Counted from the stretch's first letter, positions 17,851-27,696 are shown. The stretch is 64,000 bases of DNA from Pseudoclavibacter sp. 13-3 (GCF_021168475.1 NZ_JAJOZT010000005.1:97057-161056), one strand, 5' to 3'. The notes: generated by a model not told the origin, from the sequence alone. Program-made: numbers and translations.

Positions 17851-19158
17851 TCAGCCCTTGGTAATTCTCGGTTCGTCGTCGTTCGCGTCTGACGCCCCGT
17901 CACCGTTCGTGGTGTCTGAGGCGTCGTCGTCAGCGGATGTCGAATCGCTGATTCCGCCGGCCACGGTCGCCGCGACCACGGCTGCGTCTCTCTTCGCAGC
18001 ATGTGGACCGGTGAACGACGAACGCCCGGAGTTCTCGTCGATGGTCAGCTGAACGCCTTGGGCGAAGAGGTCGGACTCCCAGTCGCGGTCGCCGAAGTAG
18101 TTCACGATTCGGTTCGTCACCGCCACGAAGGGCACTGCGAAGAGCGCACCGGGAATGCCCGCGAGCATCGTGCCGATGGCGACGGAGAGCACCACGCCGA
18201 GCGGGTGCACCTTGACCGCGTTGCCCATGATCAGCGGCTGCATCACATGGCTCTCGAGCTGCTGCACGGCGATGACCACGGCGAGCATGATGAACGCGAT
18301 GATCCAGCCTTTGTAGACCAGGGCCACGACGCAGACCAGAATGCCCGAGACGATGGCGCCGACGAAGGGCACGAACGATCCCATGAACACCAGGATCGAC
18401 AGCGGCACCACCATGGGCAGGCCGAGGATGGCGGCGCCGATGCCGATGCCGACCGCGTCGCAGGCCGCCACCAGGATCTGCACGCGCACATAGCTCGACA
18501 GCGTGCGCCAGCCCGCGTGGCCGGCGCCGGAGACCGCCGCACGGACCCGCGTCGGCACCAGGCGCATGGCCCAGAAGAAGATGGTGCGACCGTCTGCGAG
18601 AAAGAAGAGCAGTGAGAAGAGCACGAGCAGCACGCCGGTGGCGATGTGACCGGCGGTCGTGCCCACCGAGAGGGCGCCGCTGACGATCGCGTGGCTGTCT
18701 TGCTGCGCCGAGTGCCAGAGCGCTCCGAGGTAATTGTTGATGTCGTCTTCGGTGATGTGCAGCGGAGAGTCGAGCAGAAAGGTCTTGAGCTCGCGGTAGG
18801 CGTTCTCGGAGTGCTCGATCAGCCCGTTCAGGCCGCGACTGAGCTGCGTCGCAATCGTCCAGAACAGCCCTGCCACGACGGCCAGAAAACCGAGCTCGAC
18901 CAGCGCCACCGAAAGCCAGAGGTGCATGCCGTGTCGGTGCAGCCAGAGCACGAGCGGCCGCAGCAGCGAGGCGAAGAGCACGGCGACCACCACGGGGATC
19001 ACCACGAGTCTGACCTGCACGACCGTCCACACGACCAGGGCGACGGCTGCGACGATGATGATCACCCGCCAGCTCCACCCGGCGGCGATGCGCACGCCCA
19101 GAGGCACGAACTCGCTCTCGCGATTCGACAACCGGTCTCGACCTGCGTCTGCTGACAT
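17851..19158 (-). CDS. AI-2E family transporter (PerM/TqsA-like membrane protein)
   Basis: The 435-residue protein has about eight hydrophobic segments in the AI-2E layout: an N-terminal pair (about 35-80), a long amphipathic central region and a C-terminal group with PFVGAIVSGILVCVVALVYKG and QPLIMGNAVKVHPLGVVLSV, which are family signatures. Family members include exporters of autoinducer-2 and Na+/H+ antiporters, so the substrate is open. The C-terminal ~60 residues are Ala/Asp/Ser-rich and probably disordered. ATG 19158 is the likelier start of two in-frame candidates. Confidence 0.9.
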   Translation of the reverse strand: MSADAGRDRLSNRESEFVPLGVRIAAGWSWRVIIIVAAVALVVWTVVQVRLVVIPVVVAVLFASLLRPLVLWLHRHGMHLWLSVALVELGFLAVVAGLFWTIATQLSRGLNGLIEHSENAYRELKTFLLDSPLHITEDDINNYLGALWHSAQQDSHAIVSGALSVGTTAGHIATGVLLVLFSLLFFLADGRTIFFWAMRLVPTRVRAAVSGAGHAGWRTLSSYVRVQILVAACDAVGIGIGAAILGLPMVVPLSILVFMGSFVPFVGAIVSGILVCVVALVYKGWIIAFIMLAVVIAVQQLESHVMQPLIMGNAVKVHPLGVVLSVAIGTMLAGIPGALFAVPFVAVTNRIVNYFGDRDWESDLFAQGVQLTIDENSGRSSFTGPHAAKRDAAVVAATVAGGISDSTSADDDASDTTNGDGASDANDDEPRITKG

Positions 19159-19238
19159 GCTCAGCATTCTAGTCGAGCCCGCCGACACGACCGCGCAGCA
19201 CACGGCTCTTCACAGTGCAGTGACATGCGACGCGGCTG

Positions 19239-19802
19239 TCAGCCGTGCAGCGCGGTGAGCGAGGCATCTGGCAGCGACCGCTTGCGGGCCGCCTTGGGCC
19301 GGTCGGTCATCTCGCCGACATAGAGCCAGCCCAGCAGCTGTTCGTGCTCGCCCAGACCATGGAATGCACGCACGGCAGGCTCTTCGACGATTCGACCGGT
19401 GCGCCAGAACGACCCCCAGCCCTCGGCTTGCAGCAGCAGCTGCAGCCCGTGCGCGACCTCGACGGCCACCGCGAGCTGCTCCCACTGCGGCACTTTCGAG
19501 AACTTGTCGGCGCGGTAGCTGCCGACCACCGCGATCAGCAGGGGCGCGCGCAGCGGCTTCGTGCTCGGATGCCTATCGCCGTGCGCCTCGCTCATCGCGG
19601 CGCCCAACCGGTTGCGCTCGTCGCCGCGCAGCGTGATCATGCGCCACGGGCGCAGCCCGGAGTGATCGGCCGCGTTGCCCGCCGACTTCAGATACTGACG
19701 CAGCTGCTTGTCGCTGGGCGCACGCTCGCCCACGCGCGGCTGCGATGCCCGCGTGCGCAGAGTCTTGGCCAGCCGCTTGCCGTCTTTGGTTCGAAAGCTC
19801 AT
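19239..19802 (-). CDS. Nitroreductase family protein (YdjA-like)
   Basis: The 187-residue flavoprotein resembles the small nitroreductases. SAGNAADHSGLRPWRMITLRG near residue 40 is the FMN-binding N-terminal block, and GLQLLLQAEGWGSFWRTG near 119 is the typical central helix and loop. The C-terminal LLGWLYVGE strand precedes a basic tail. These enzymes use FMN and NAD(P)H; the natural substrate is unknown. It starts 9 bp after the Fes-like esterase and is probably cotranscribed with the iron-uptake genes, so a role in reducing released ferric iron or siderophore is possible but only inferred. Confidence 0.82.
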   Translation of the reverse strand: MSFRTKDGKRLAKTLRTRASQPRVGERAPSDKQLRQYLKSAGNAADHSGLRPWRMITLRGDERNRLGAAMSEAHGDRHPSTKPLRAPLLIAVVGSYRADKFSKVPQWEQLAVAVEVAHGLQLLLQAEGWGSFWRTGRIVEEPAVRAFHGLGEHEQLLGWLYVGEMTDRPKAARKRSLPDASLTALHG

Positions 19803-19811
19803 ACCCCCAGC

Positions 19812-21167
19812 CTAGCGGCGAACATGCACCGGGTCGTCACCGAGCTGATGCTCGATCGAGGTGGCCAGTGTGCGGCGCCACCACGCGTAATCGTGGCCTC
19901 CGTTGACCTCGGTGAGTGTGACATCCACACCGGCTTCGCTCAGCTGGGCGGCCAGCGCGCGCGTCGGCTCGAGCAGCACCCACTCCTGCAGGCCGACCTG
20001 CAGATCGATGCGCGCACCCACCGGCGGCCGGGCGGCGGCCTCGAGCGCGACATCCGGCTGCCACAGCGCGGCAGACTGGCTGATCGCGCCACCGAACACG
20101 TCGGGGCGGCGCACGACCGCGGCGATCGCGGCGAGCCCGCCCAGACTCTGGCCGGCGACGACCGTGCGGTGAGGGTCCCAGCTCAAAGCCGCGCCCCAGT
20201 GCTCGACCACCCATGGGCGCAGCCGATCAGCCAACCAGTCGACGATGCCGCCGTGCTCGTCGAGCTCGTCCCAGCGGCGTTCGCGGTCGGCGCTGTCGAC
20301 GAAGACGGCCAGCAGCGGTGGGATGACGCCGTCGGCGATCATGTTGTCGAGGATGGTCGGCAGCGGCTGCACGCCGGCCCAGACGTCGCCGTCGAGCACG
20401 ATGAGCAGGGGCAGCTGCTGGCCGGCGAGCATCGCCTGGGCGCCGGCATCGGCGAGTGCGTCATGAGCCCGGCCGGGCTTCGCCAGCTCGAGCGCGCTGG
20501 GCTCGTAGACCCAGAGACGGCGGTCGTCGGGGCCGCGGTGCTCGACCAGTGTGCCTTCGGGAACGTCGTCGCGAGGGGCCCGCCATTCTTCCTGCGGCGC
20601 GTGCCGCAGCGCCACGACCGACATGCGCACCCCGGCGCGGTTGGTGATCTGGCGCAGGTTGCGCGGGTCGGGCAGGCCGTGGTCGAGCACCTCGCGGATG
20701 CCGCGCTGGTCACGGCCCTGCCATGGCGCCGGCGCGCCCGGCAGCGCGATCTGATAGCTGTACGAGGCGATCCAGTCGCGGCGCATGAGATAGCTGAGGT
20801 GCCACAGGTCGGTACCGGGGATGCGATGCATCAGCGACTGGTCGAGATCGGTCTCGTCGGTGATGCGGTTGATGAAGAGCAGCACCTGCGCGGCGGCGTC
20901 GTCGTGCAGCACGAACGTGACGATGCGGTGGTCGGGGTCGTCTGGTGCGTCGGGGTGCTCGGGTGTGGCGGGCAGATGCTCGAACACCGGGCTCATCGGG
21001 TGCTCGGCCCGGAATTCGTCGGCGAGCGTCTGGGGCGTGTGCACGCCGTCGGGATGCTCGAGCAGGTGAGCGATGCGCGCCTCGAGCCCGGCGATCAGCG
21101 GGCTGGTGGTCAGCGGTGCCGGTTCGGGGCGGCGGGTCTTCGGCGGGTGCCGCCTGGCCGGGCTCAT
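19812..21167 (-). CDS. Enterochelin esterase-like hydrolase (Fes/IroE family)
   Basis: The 451-residue protein has the two-part Fes design. An N-terminal beta domain (about 60-190) includes LWHLSYLMRRDWIASYSYQI. A C-terminal alpha/beta hydrolase carries the nucleophile elbow VVAGQSLGG (serine near residue 321) and the catalytic histidine in GGHDYAWWR near 425. Family members cut the trilactone of catechol siderophores so that iron is released in the cytoplasm. ATG 21167 was chosen because GGGAG lies seven bases upstream. The 205-bp gap before it contains a hairpin (21299-21314, GCAACCG/CGGTTGC) that could tune read-through from the ABC genes. Confidence 0.88.
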   Translation of the reverse strand: MSPARRHPPKTRRPEPAPLTTSPLIAGLEARIAHLLEHPDGVHTPQTLADEFRAEHPMSPVFEHLPATPEHPDAPDDPDHRIVTFVLHDDAAAQVLLFINRITDETDLDQSLMHRIPGTDLWHLSYLMRRDWIASYSYQIALPGAPAPWQGRDQRGIREVLDHGLPDPRNLRQITNRAGVRMSVVALRHAPQEEWRAPRDDVPEGTLVEHRGPDDRRLWVYEPSALELAKPGRAHDALADAGAQAMLAGQQLPLLIVLDGDVWAGVQPLPTILDNMIADGVIPPLLAVFVDSADRERRWDELDEHGGIVDWLADRLRPWVVEHWGAALSWDPHRTVVAGQSLGGLAAIAAVVRRPDVFGGAISQSAALWQPDVALEAAARPPVGARIDLQVGLQEWVLLEPTRALAAQLSEAGVDVTLTEVNGGHDYAWWRRTLATSIEHQLGDDPVHVRR

Positions 21168-21372
21168 CGTTGACTCCCCTGTTGATTCGGCGACGCTCTT
21201 CACAGCGCGTTCACCTCGTGTTCATTCACCCGCCCATTCTGGCACGGCAGCCTGGCTCTGGCCATGGTCGAGTGCGCCTCACGACTCTGCAACCGCATGC
21301 AACCGGGCGGTTGCGTCCGAGCAGGGATGGCGAACGGCATCTCCCATGGCTCGATCGGCACCGAGCCGGCTC

Positions 21373-22263
21373 CTACTCCCCCGCGGACTCGTCGAGCTCC
21401 TCGATGCACGGCACCACAAGGGGCGTGCCGCTGATCGGGTCTTCGATGATCGCGTTCGGCAGCCCGAACACCTCTTCGATCAGCTCTGACGTCACGATCT
21501 CTCGGGGTGCCCCGTGCGTGACGACGACGCCCTCCTTCATCACGATCAGGTGTGTCGCGTACCGGAACGCCAGGTTCAGCTCGTGCAGCACCGCGACGAC
21601 CGTGCGCCCGCTGCGATGCAGCCGCCGAGCCAGGTTCAGCACCTCGACCTGGTGAGCGATATCCAGGTAGGTGGTCGGCTCGTCGAGCAGCAGCAGCGGT
21701 GTCTGCTGCGCCAGCGCCATCGCGATCCACACCCGCTGCCGCTGGCCTCCCGACAGCTGGTCGATCGTGCGGTCGGCCAGATCAGACACGTTCGCCGCAG
21801 CCATCGCCTCGACCACGGCGCGCTCGTCGGCAGGCGTCCACTGCTTCAGCAGATTCTGGTGCGGAAAACGCCCCCGCGCCACCAGGTCAGAGACGATGAT
21901 GCCTTCGGGCGCGCTCGGGTTCTGCGGCAGCAGACCGAGCCGCCGGGCGACCGCCTTCGGCGCGTAGTCGGTGATCTGCTGCTCGTCGAGCCACACCGCC
22001 CCGCTGCGTGGCGAAAGCATGCGCGCCATCGACTTCAGCAGCGTCGACTTGCCGCACGCGTTCGGTCCGACGATGACCGTCAGCTCCCCTTCCGGAATCT
22101 CAACGGTCACATCGTGCAGAATCTCGCGCCCGGTTTTGGCGTTGCCGTACCCGGTGACGAGATTCTGTGTACTCAGCCGCGAGGGTGCAGCGGATGTCCC
22201 ACTCGCCTTCGTCGCCCCGGTCGCGCCCGCCTGGGGCGCTGCGTGTTCGGTGGATGCGCTCAT
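21373..22263 (-). CDS. Iron-siderophore/heme ABC transporter ATP-binding protein (FepC-like)
   Basis: The 296-residue ATPase powers a FecCD-type importer. Walker A is GPNACGKST (about residue 66), the Q-loop lies in RRLGLLPQNPSAPEG, the signature is LSGGQRQR, Walker B is LLLLDEPTTYLD, and the switch histidine is in VAVLHELNLAFRYA. The QNP...EGIIV and DEPTTYLDIAHQ spellings are characteristic of the siderophore/heme/B12 ATPase group. Its ATG overlaps the TGA of the preceding permease (ATGA), indicating translational coupling. The ~35-residue Ala/Thr-rich N-terminus is an extension beyond the normal length. Confidence 0.94.
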   Translation of the reverse strand: MSASTEHAAPQAGATGATKASGTSAAPSRLSTQNLVTGYGNAKTGREILHDVTVEIPEGELTVIVGPNACGKSTLLKSMARMLSPRSGAVWLDEQQITDYAPKAVARRLGLLPQNPSAPEGIIVSDLVARGRFPHQNLLKQWTPADERAVVEAMAAANVSDLADRTIDQLSGGQRQRVWIAMALAQQTPLLLLDEPTTYLDIAHQVEVLNLARRLHRSGRTVVAVLHELNLAFRYATHLIVMKEGVVVTHGAPREIVTSELIEEVFGLPNAIIEDPISGTPLVVPCIEELDESAGE

Positions 22264-23402
22264 GCGCGTTTCCTCCATTCCATGGCCAGCAGGATGATCA
22301 GGTAGATGCCGCCGAGCGAACCGGTGACCACACCGACCGCCAGCTCGTTGGGCGCGAAGATGCGCCGCGCGATCAGGTCAGACACCAGCACCAGCAGAGC
22401 ACCCATGAGCCCCGCCCCGATCAGCCCGACACCCGGCGTTCGCGTGATGCGGCGCACCAGGTGCGGCGCAGCGAGGGCCACGAACGAGATCGGGCCGGCG
22501 GCGGCGACGGCGACGGCCATCAGCGCCACGCCGACGACGATCATCACCAGACGCGAGCGCTCGACGCGCACGCCGAGACCGATCGCAAGCGGGTCGCCCA
22601 GCGGCATCAGCGTCATCGACCGAAACTGGCTCCACGCCGCGGGCAGCAGCAGTACGAGAGCGACCGCGATCATGCCGCACTGCGGCCACAGCGAAGCATT
22701 CAGCGACCCGGCCATCCACTGCTGGGCCTTCTGGGCTGCGGAGAGATCGGCCTTCACGATCAGCAGCGAGTTGATCGCGGCGAGCACCGCCCCCACACCG
22801 ATTCCCACCAGCACGAGGCGGTAGCCGGCGACTCCCCCGCGCCAGGCCAGCCCGTACACGATGGCTGCGGTGATCAGGCCGCCGCCGATGGCTCCGGCTG
22901 CGACGACGGCGGTCGATCCGCCGAAGAACATGATGCCGAGAATCGCTCCGGTGGCCGAGCCGCGGGTGAAACCGATGATGTCGGGAGACCCCAGCGGGTT
23001 GCCGCTGAGCACTTGGAATATCGCACCGGACGTGCCGAGTGCCATGCCCACCAGAATGCCGCTGACCACGCGCGGCAGGCGCACCTGGTTCACGAAGTAC
23101 GGCACCAGTGGGTCGTCGAAGGTCTGGGTGCCGAAGACCGAGCCGAAGACGTCGCCGACGCTGATGTCGTAGTCGCCCAGCAGCACGCTGACGGTGCCCG
23201 TGATGAGAATGCCGGCGAGCAGCGCCCCGTACACGATCGCGCCACGACGTTCGAAGCGCAGGCGCAGCGGGCCGAGGTGCAGATGCGAGTGGGCCTGGCG
23301 CAGACTCGCACGAACCTTCCGCTGCTGTTCAGCAGTCGGCGTGACCAGCGGCAGATGATCGGTGGATGACGTGGGCGCGATGCTGGTTCTGGTGTCGCTC
23401 AT
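22260..23402 (-). CDS. FecCD family ABC transporter permease (FepG-like)
   Basis: The 380-residue permease has a ~60-residue hydrophilic N-terminus and then about ten membrane segments. Family blocks are QVRLPRVVSGILVGMALGTSG, GNPLGSPDIIGF, the coupling segment LGDPLAIGLGVRVERSR and the GPISFVALAAPHLVRR loop. It pairs with the next permease to form a heterodimeric channel for ferric siderophore or heme. ATG 23402 overlaps the upstream permease stop (ATGA). The longer open frame beyond it only re-reads the upstream permease in another frame. Confidence 0.94.
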   Translation of the reverse strand: MSDTRTSIAPTSSTDHLPLVTPTAEQQRKVRASLRQAHSHLHLGPLRLRFERRGAIVYGALLAGILITGTVSVLLGDYDISVGDVFGSVFGTQTFDDPLVPYFVNQVRLPRVVSGILVGMALGTSGAIFQVLSGNPLGSPDIIGFTRGSATGAILGIMFFGGSTAVVAAGAIGGGLITAAIVYGLAWRGGVAGYRLVLVGIGVGAVLAAINSLLIVKADLSAAQKAQQWMAGSLNASLWPQCGMIAVALVLLLPAAWSQFRSMTLMPLGDPLAIGLGVRVERSRLVMIVVGVALMAVAVAAAGPISFVALAAPHLVRRITRTPGVGLIGAGLMGALLVLVSDLIARRIFAPNELAVGVVTGSLGGIYLIILLAMEWRKRA

Positions 23403-24487
23403 AGGGCTGCGATCTTTCTTCGGCGCACGATCAGCACGAAGATCGGCGCACCGATCAGCGCGGCGATGATGCCCACCTGAACCTCGTCCGGGCGCACCAG
23501 CAGGCGCGCGATTACATCCGCGGCCAGCAGCCAGACCGGGCCGAGCAGAGCGCTGAAGACGGTGACCCAGCGTTGATCGGTGCCGACGAGCCAGCGTGCG
23601 AGAAAGGGCACGGCCAGGCCGACGAACCCGATCGGGCCGACTGCGGCCGTGGCTGCGCCGGCCAGCAGGGTGACGGCGACCATGGTGAGAGTGCGCGTGC
23701 GGTTGACCTGCACGCCGAGCGCCTTGCCGGTCTCGTCGCCGAGCGCGAGTGCGTTGAGCGACGGCGCGAGCAGCACGGCGATGACGAGCCCGGCGGCGAT
23801 GAAGGGCAGCACCGTCATGAAGATGTTCCAGCCGCGCCCCTCGAACGAGCCGGCGACCCAGAAGCGGAACTCGTTGAATGCGACCTGGTTGCCGAGGATG
23901 ACCGCTTCGGTGAGCGCCTGCAGCGCCGCGCTGATCGCGACGCCGGCGAGTGCGAGTCGCACCGGCGTGGCCGACGATCTGCCGGTCGCGCCGAGTGTGT
24001 AGACCGCTGCGGATGCGACGGCCGCACCGGCGAACGCGAACCACAGGTAGAAGCTGATGCCGCTGATGCCGGTCAGGGCGACGGCTAGCACGACGGCGAA
24101 CGAGGCGCCGGCGTTCACGCCGAGGATGCCCGGGTCGGCCAGCGGGTTGCGCGTCAGCGACTGCATGAGGGCGCCGGCGACACCGAGGGCGACGCCGACG
24201 ATGAGCCCCATCGCAGTGCGCGGAATGCGCAGCTGGTGCAGCACGACCGAGTTCTGGCCGCCGTCGGGGGCGAGCAGCAGGCGCCAGGTCTCGCCGAGCG
24301 GAATGTCTTTCGACCCGAGCGAGAGGCTCAGCAGAATGCCGAGGGCGAGCGCGACGAGCACACCGACGACCGCTGCGAGGCGCACTGACCCCGGGCGATG
24401 GATCTCTTCGGGGCCCGGAGCACCACGACCGGTTCGGGACGTTCTCTGCGTTCGAGCCCCGCCTTCAGCCACCGCCGGTTCACGCAC
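23399..24487 (-). CDS. FecCD family ABC transporter permease (FepD-like)
   Basis: The 362-residue permease is the first of the pair. After a short hydrophilic N-terminus it has about ten membrane segments, with QLRIPRTAMGLIVGVALGVAG, RNPLADPGILGVNAGAS, the ATPase-contacting LGDETGKALGVQV and GPIGFVGLAVPFLARW. Start GTG 24487 lies 30 bp after the stop of the small surface protein. The tight packing places it in one operon with the surface proteins and binding protein. Confidence 0.93.
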   Translation of the reverse strand: MREPAVAEGGARTQRTSRTGRGAPGPEEIHRPGSVRLAAVVGVLVALALGILLSLSLGSKDIPLGETWRLLLAPDGGQNSVVLHQLRIPRTAMGLIVGVALGVAGALMQSLTRNPLADPGILGVNAGASFAVVLAVALTGISGISFYLWFAFAGAAVASAAVYTLGATGRSSATPVRLALAGVAISAALQALTEAVILGNQVAFNEFRFWVAGSFEGRGWNIFMTVLPFIAAGLVIAVLLAPSLNALALGDETGKALGVQVNRTRTLTMVAVTLLAGAATAAVGPIGFVGLAVPFLARWLVGTDQRWVTVFSALLGPVWLLAADVIARLLVRPDEVQVGIIAALIGAPIFVLIVRRRKIAAL

Positions 24488-24517
24488 GACTGCAGCTTCG
24501 CCCCATGCCGCGCGCTG

Positions 24518-25318
24518 TCACGCCTTCCGCCGTCCCCGCGGCCAGATCAGCAGAGCCGTCACCGCGGCGGCGACCAGCAGCAGCGTCCCGGCGAACACCG
24601 ACGTGCCGAACCAGGGGAACCCGACCGACGTCGCGGACGCTTCGATCGTGGTCTCTGCCGCCGAATCTGCCGCCGCATCTGCCGCGTTCTCAGCCGCCGG
24701 GTCTGCGTCGCCGGTGCTTCCCCCGGCGATCGGCAGTTCGTCGTCGGTCACGTTCTTCGCGACGTCGGCTGAGTCTGGCGCGGGCACCATGACGACCGCG
24801 CCGTCGCCCACGCTCTGCGTCTGCGCGACCTCGCCGGTGACCGTCTGCGTGCTGCTGCCGGTCGAGGAGGCGTTCGCGCTCTTGGCCACGACGCGGAAGT
24901 CGCTCCCCCCGCGGTTCGAGGTCGCCGGGGAGTCGGTCAGAAACCGCAGCCAGTACGACCCGTTGGTGAGGTCGGCGGGAATCACGATCGTGCCCGTGGC
25001 CCGACCGCTCGCGTCGCTGTTCACCCGGGTGACCACGCACGACCCGTAGCGCACGCCCGATCCGCAGTACTGCCCGTCGGCGATCTTCACGCTGATGACG
25101 TGGTTCGCCGGGAACCCCGTCACGGTGAAGGTGAGGGCGTCGCCGACGCTCACGGTGGACGAGCTGACCGAGGATGCGGTGCCTGCGCTGTCAGAGCTCG
25201 CCCCGGCGGGAGGCAGCGCAGCAGCGACCGATGACGCGCCGAGCACCACCGCGACGGCTGCGAGAACGGCGCCGAGCATCCGCCCGATGCCACCCCATCG
25301 CATGCTGAACGTGTTCAT
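24518..25318 (-). CDS. Small membrane-anchored surface protein with one Ig-like domain
   Basis: The 266-residue protein has a signal peptide (about 1-37, ending VAAALPPAG) and one beta-rich domain (about 50-145). That domain has two cysteines (CGSGVRYGSC) and the block GSYWLRFLTDSPATSNRGG. An Ala/Asp/Glu-rich linker and a C-terminal transmembrane segment with the positive tail WPRGRRKA follow. There is no sortase motif, so it is likely membrane-anchored. Its domain resembles those of the neighbouring larger surface protein (GGVYWVRLLAGTEDGHG). The start has a perfect AAGGAGG site and overlaps the upstream stop (ATGA). I know no named family; the operon suggests iron or heme capture at the cell surface. 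Confidence 0.85.
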   Translation of the reverse strand: MNTFSMRWGGIGRMLGAVLAAVAVVLGASSVAAALPPAGASSDSAGTASSVSSSTVSVGDALTFTVTGFPANHVISVKIADGQYCGSGVRYGSCVVTRVNSDASGRATGTIVIPADLTNGSYWLRFLTDSPATSNRGGSDFRVVAKSANASSTGSSTQTVTGEVAQTQSVGDGAVVMVPAPDSADVAKNVTDDELPIAGGSTGDADPAAENAADAAADSAAETTIEASATSVGFPWFGTSVFAGTLLLVAAAVTALLIWPRGRRKA

Positions 25319-27693
25319 GCGCTCCTCCTTCTGCGGGCGATGCCCAGCACGGTGGTGCCGACCAGGCCCAGCGCGAGCGTGCCGAAGGCGGCCAGCACCA
25401 GCGGGCCGTTCCAGTTCGTCGGGGTGACGGTGCCTGCGACCGGCGTCGTCGACTCGAAGGTCTTTCTGCCGCTGCTGCCGGGCACGGTGCCGGCGACCCA
25501 TCCGACGAGTCCGCCAGACGAATCCACGAAGCTGAACTTGTGGTCGCCGCCCTCAAGGTCGACGATGTCGAACCGCACCTTGCGTTCCGCGTCGAGCTGT
25601 ATCCAGTCCACCGTCTGCGGCCCGGGCCATGCGTGCAGGTACACCCATGCCCCCGGCTCCAGATCGGGGAAGGTCACCGTGAGCACTGTGCCGTCCTGCT
25701 CGACGTCCAGATCGCCGCGGTTGAGATCGGTGAGCTCGTCATCGCCGGAGACCGGCGCGGCCGGGGTGATCAGGGGACGCTGCACGGCGGCCGCCTGCGC
25801 CACGCTCACCAGGTCGGTGGTCGTGACCGTGGCCGACGTGGTGCCTGCGGCCTGCTGCACGACGATGTTGTCGGTGCCCTCGCCGGAGCCGCTGGCCGCA
25901 GCGCTGGGATCCACACGGCTGCCGATGCCGAAGCTCACCGTCGTGCTGCGCCCGACGTCTCCGGATCGCGCGCTGCCGGTCAGAAGCGTCACCGAATGCG
26001 TCTGGCCGTCTGCCCAGTCCGCCCCGGCCGCCGCCAGCGTGGACGATGTGGCCGTCGTCGGAATCTGCACGTCTGCGATCCAGTCGCCGTCATTGTCCGC
26101 CATCTGGTAAGCGAACACGTTGTTGGTGGTCCCACCGCCTTTGCAGGTGCCTGTCGAGTCGCTGCTCGGCGGGTTCAGGGCCAGTTCCGAGCCGTTGTCG
26201 AATTTGAACGCGATGCACGACCCGCGCAGACCGTCTGCTGTCGTCCAGCCGGTGCCTTCCAGGTGCAGCTTCCCGCCCGCTTCGACCAGCGCGACGACGC
26301 ACAGACGGGCGTCGGCGTCACCCGTGACCCGCATCGCCTCGCAGTTCCACCCTTCGGGACGCACACCCCCGGCGACGCTGCCGGTGCCGTCCGCCCGCAG
26401 CGTCGCCACCGCGACGTTCTGGGCCTGGCCGACGCCGTTCTCCGCCGAGACGCGGAAGAGACGCCCATTGACCTCCGCGGTCATGCTTCCCGCGGCCAGT
26501 GTCAGAGCGCCACGGGCGGCGTCCTGCTCGGAGATGCCCGTCCATGTGCTGCCGGAGTCGTCGGAGCGCTCCCAGGTCACGCGCGGCCGTGGTGAACCGG
26601 CGACTGCCGCGTTCAGCTCGATCTCGTCGCCGGCTGTGACCGACACCGACTGCAGTGCGGTGGTGAATGACGGCGCCGCGGCCGCTTCGACGGGAAGGGT
26701 CAGCGTCGCCTGTGCCTGACCCGCCGTTGCGACGAGGGTGTAGCTCCCCGGCGATGTGTCTGCAGGAATCTTCACGGCGGCTGTGAACGTTCCACGGGAG
26801 GCCGCCTCCTGTGACACGGTCACCGATGCCGGCTCCGTCTCGAGCACGACGCCCTCTCCCTGCGACGGCCGCAGAGCGAACCGGACGGCCTCACCGGCTT
26901 CGGCGTCGAACCCGCTGCCCGCGACAGACGCGTCAAAACCCGCGGTGGCTTCGGGGATGCTGCTGGCCGCCGTGATCGTCGGGGTGTCTGAGGGAGCTGG
27001 CTCGGCGACTCTGAACTTCGCCCACTTCGAGAGGACGCCGTGGCCGTCCTCTGTCCCCGCCAGCAGACGGACCCAGTAGACGCCGCCGGTCTGCAGGTTG
27101 TCCGGCAGCTTGATCGACACGGAGAAGGTTCCGGCGGCGCCTGGAATATGCTGCTCCGCGTCGACGCGCAGGGTGCCCGTGCCGTCGACTGTGCCGGCAG
27201 GCTGGTCTCCCGGCAGCACCGTGTCAGCGTCCTTCCCATCGTTCAGCTTGAAATTCAGGACGCCCCCGGGCAGGCGCGACGCGAACCCCTCGCCGGTGAC
27301 TTCGATCGTCGCACCCGGGCTGCCGACCGCTTCGCAGTTCGTCACGTGCAGAGTGCCCGCGCCAATGCCCTCGGCCGTTCCCCCTGGCGTGCCGTTCAGC
27401 GGGACGAGGCTCTGGCACGAGTCAGCACCCGTCGTCGCCGCGGTTTCGGCGAGCGGCGATGCGGACGCTGCCGCCACGACGTCCACAGTGCTCGAAACGT
27501 CTTCCCCGTCGACGGCGCCGGCCGAAGATGCAGGCAGCGCCCCGAGAGCGCCGAGAACCAGCAGGCCGGCTGCGGCAGTCGCCGTCAGACCGCGCACGAT
27601 TCGAAACGCCTGATCGACTGTGCCGTAACGCCGATGCTGAGACGCCGCCTGAGACCTCACGGCCGGGGCCTGATCATACTTCTGCGGAGTCAT
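25315..27693 (-). CDS. Large multidomain membrane-anchored surface protein of the iron-uptake operon
   Basis: The 792-residue protein has a signal peptide (about 1-60, with a long basic N-region). A first beta domain (about 92-230) contains ATIEVTGEGFASRLPGG and GGVYWVRLLAG. Ig-like repeats follow (about 235-440), then a domain with two cysteine pairs (about 455-600, LEGTGWTTADGLRGSCIAF). A ~90-residue domain (about 651-741) rich in aromatics, with WVYLHAWPGPQTVDWIQLD, leads to a C-terminal membrane segment with tail ARRRRSA. It has no sortase motif. The ~90-residue domain recurs in the LAQTG protein at 29906-32992. It starts 3 bp after the binding-protein stop. It is probably an extracellular receptor or scaffold feeding the ABC importer; the ligand is unknown. 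Confidence 0.87.
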   Translation of the reverse strand: MTPQKYDQAPAVRSQAASQHRRYGTVDQAFRIVRGLTATAAAGLLVLGALGALPASSAGAVDGEDVSSTVDVVAAASASPLAETAATTGADSCQSLVPLNGTPGGTAEGIGAGTLHVTNCEAVGSPGATIEVTGEGFASRLPGGVLNFKLNDGKDADTVLPGDQPAGTVDGTGTLRVDAEQHIPGAAGTFSVSIKLPDNLQTGGVYWVRLLAGTEDGHGVLSKWAKFRVAEPAPSDTPTITAASSIPEATAGFDASVAGSGFDAEAGEAVRFALRPSQGEGVVLETEPASVTVSQEAASRGTFTAAVKIPADTSPGSYTLVATAGQAQATLTLPVEAAAAPSFTTALQSVSVTAGDEIELNAAVAGSPRPRVTWERSDDSGSTWTGISEQDAARGALTLAAGSMTAEVNGRLFRVSAENGVGQAQNVAVATLRADGTGSVAGGVRPEGWNCEAMRVTGDADARLCVVALVEAGGKLHLEGTGWTTADGLRGSCIAFKFDNGSELALNPPSSDSTGTCKGGGTTNNVFAYQMADNDGDWIADVQIPTTATSSTLAAAGADWADGQTHSVTLLTGSARSGDVGRSTTVSFGIGSRVDPSAAASGSGEGTDNIVVQQAAGTTSATVTTTDLVSVAQAAAVQRPLITPAAPVSGDDELTDLNRGDLDVEQDGTVLTVTFPDLEPGAWVYLHAWPGPQTVDWIQLDAERKVRFDIVDLEGGDHKFSFVDSSGGLVGWVAGTVPGSSGRKTFESTTPVAGTVTPTNWNGPLVLAAFGTLALGLVGTTVLGIARRRRSA

Positions 27694-27696
27694 CGG

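Noticed and set aside
19245..21173. 642-residue open frame on the plus strand opposite the esterase
   Set aside because: Covers the nitroreductase and Fes-like esterase in antisense; no recognisable protein features.
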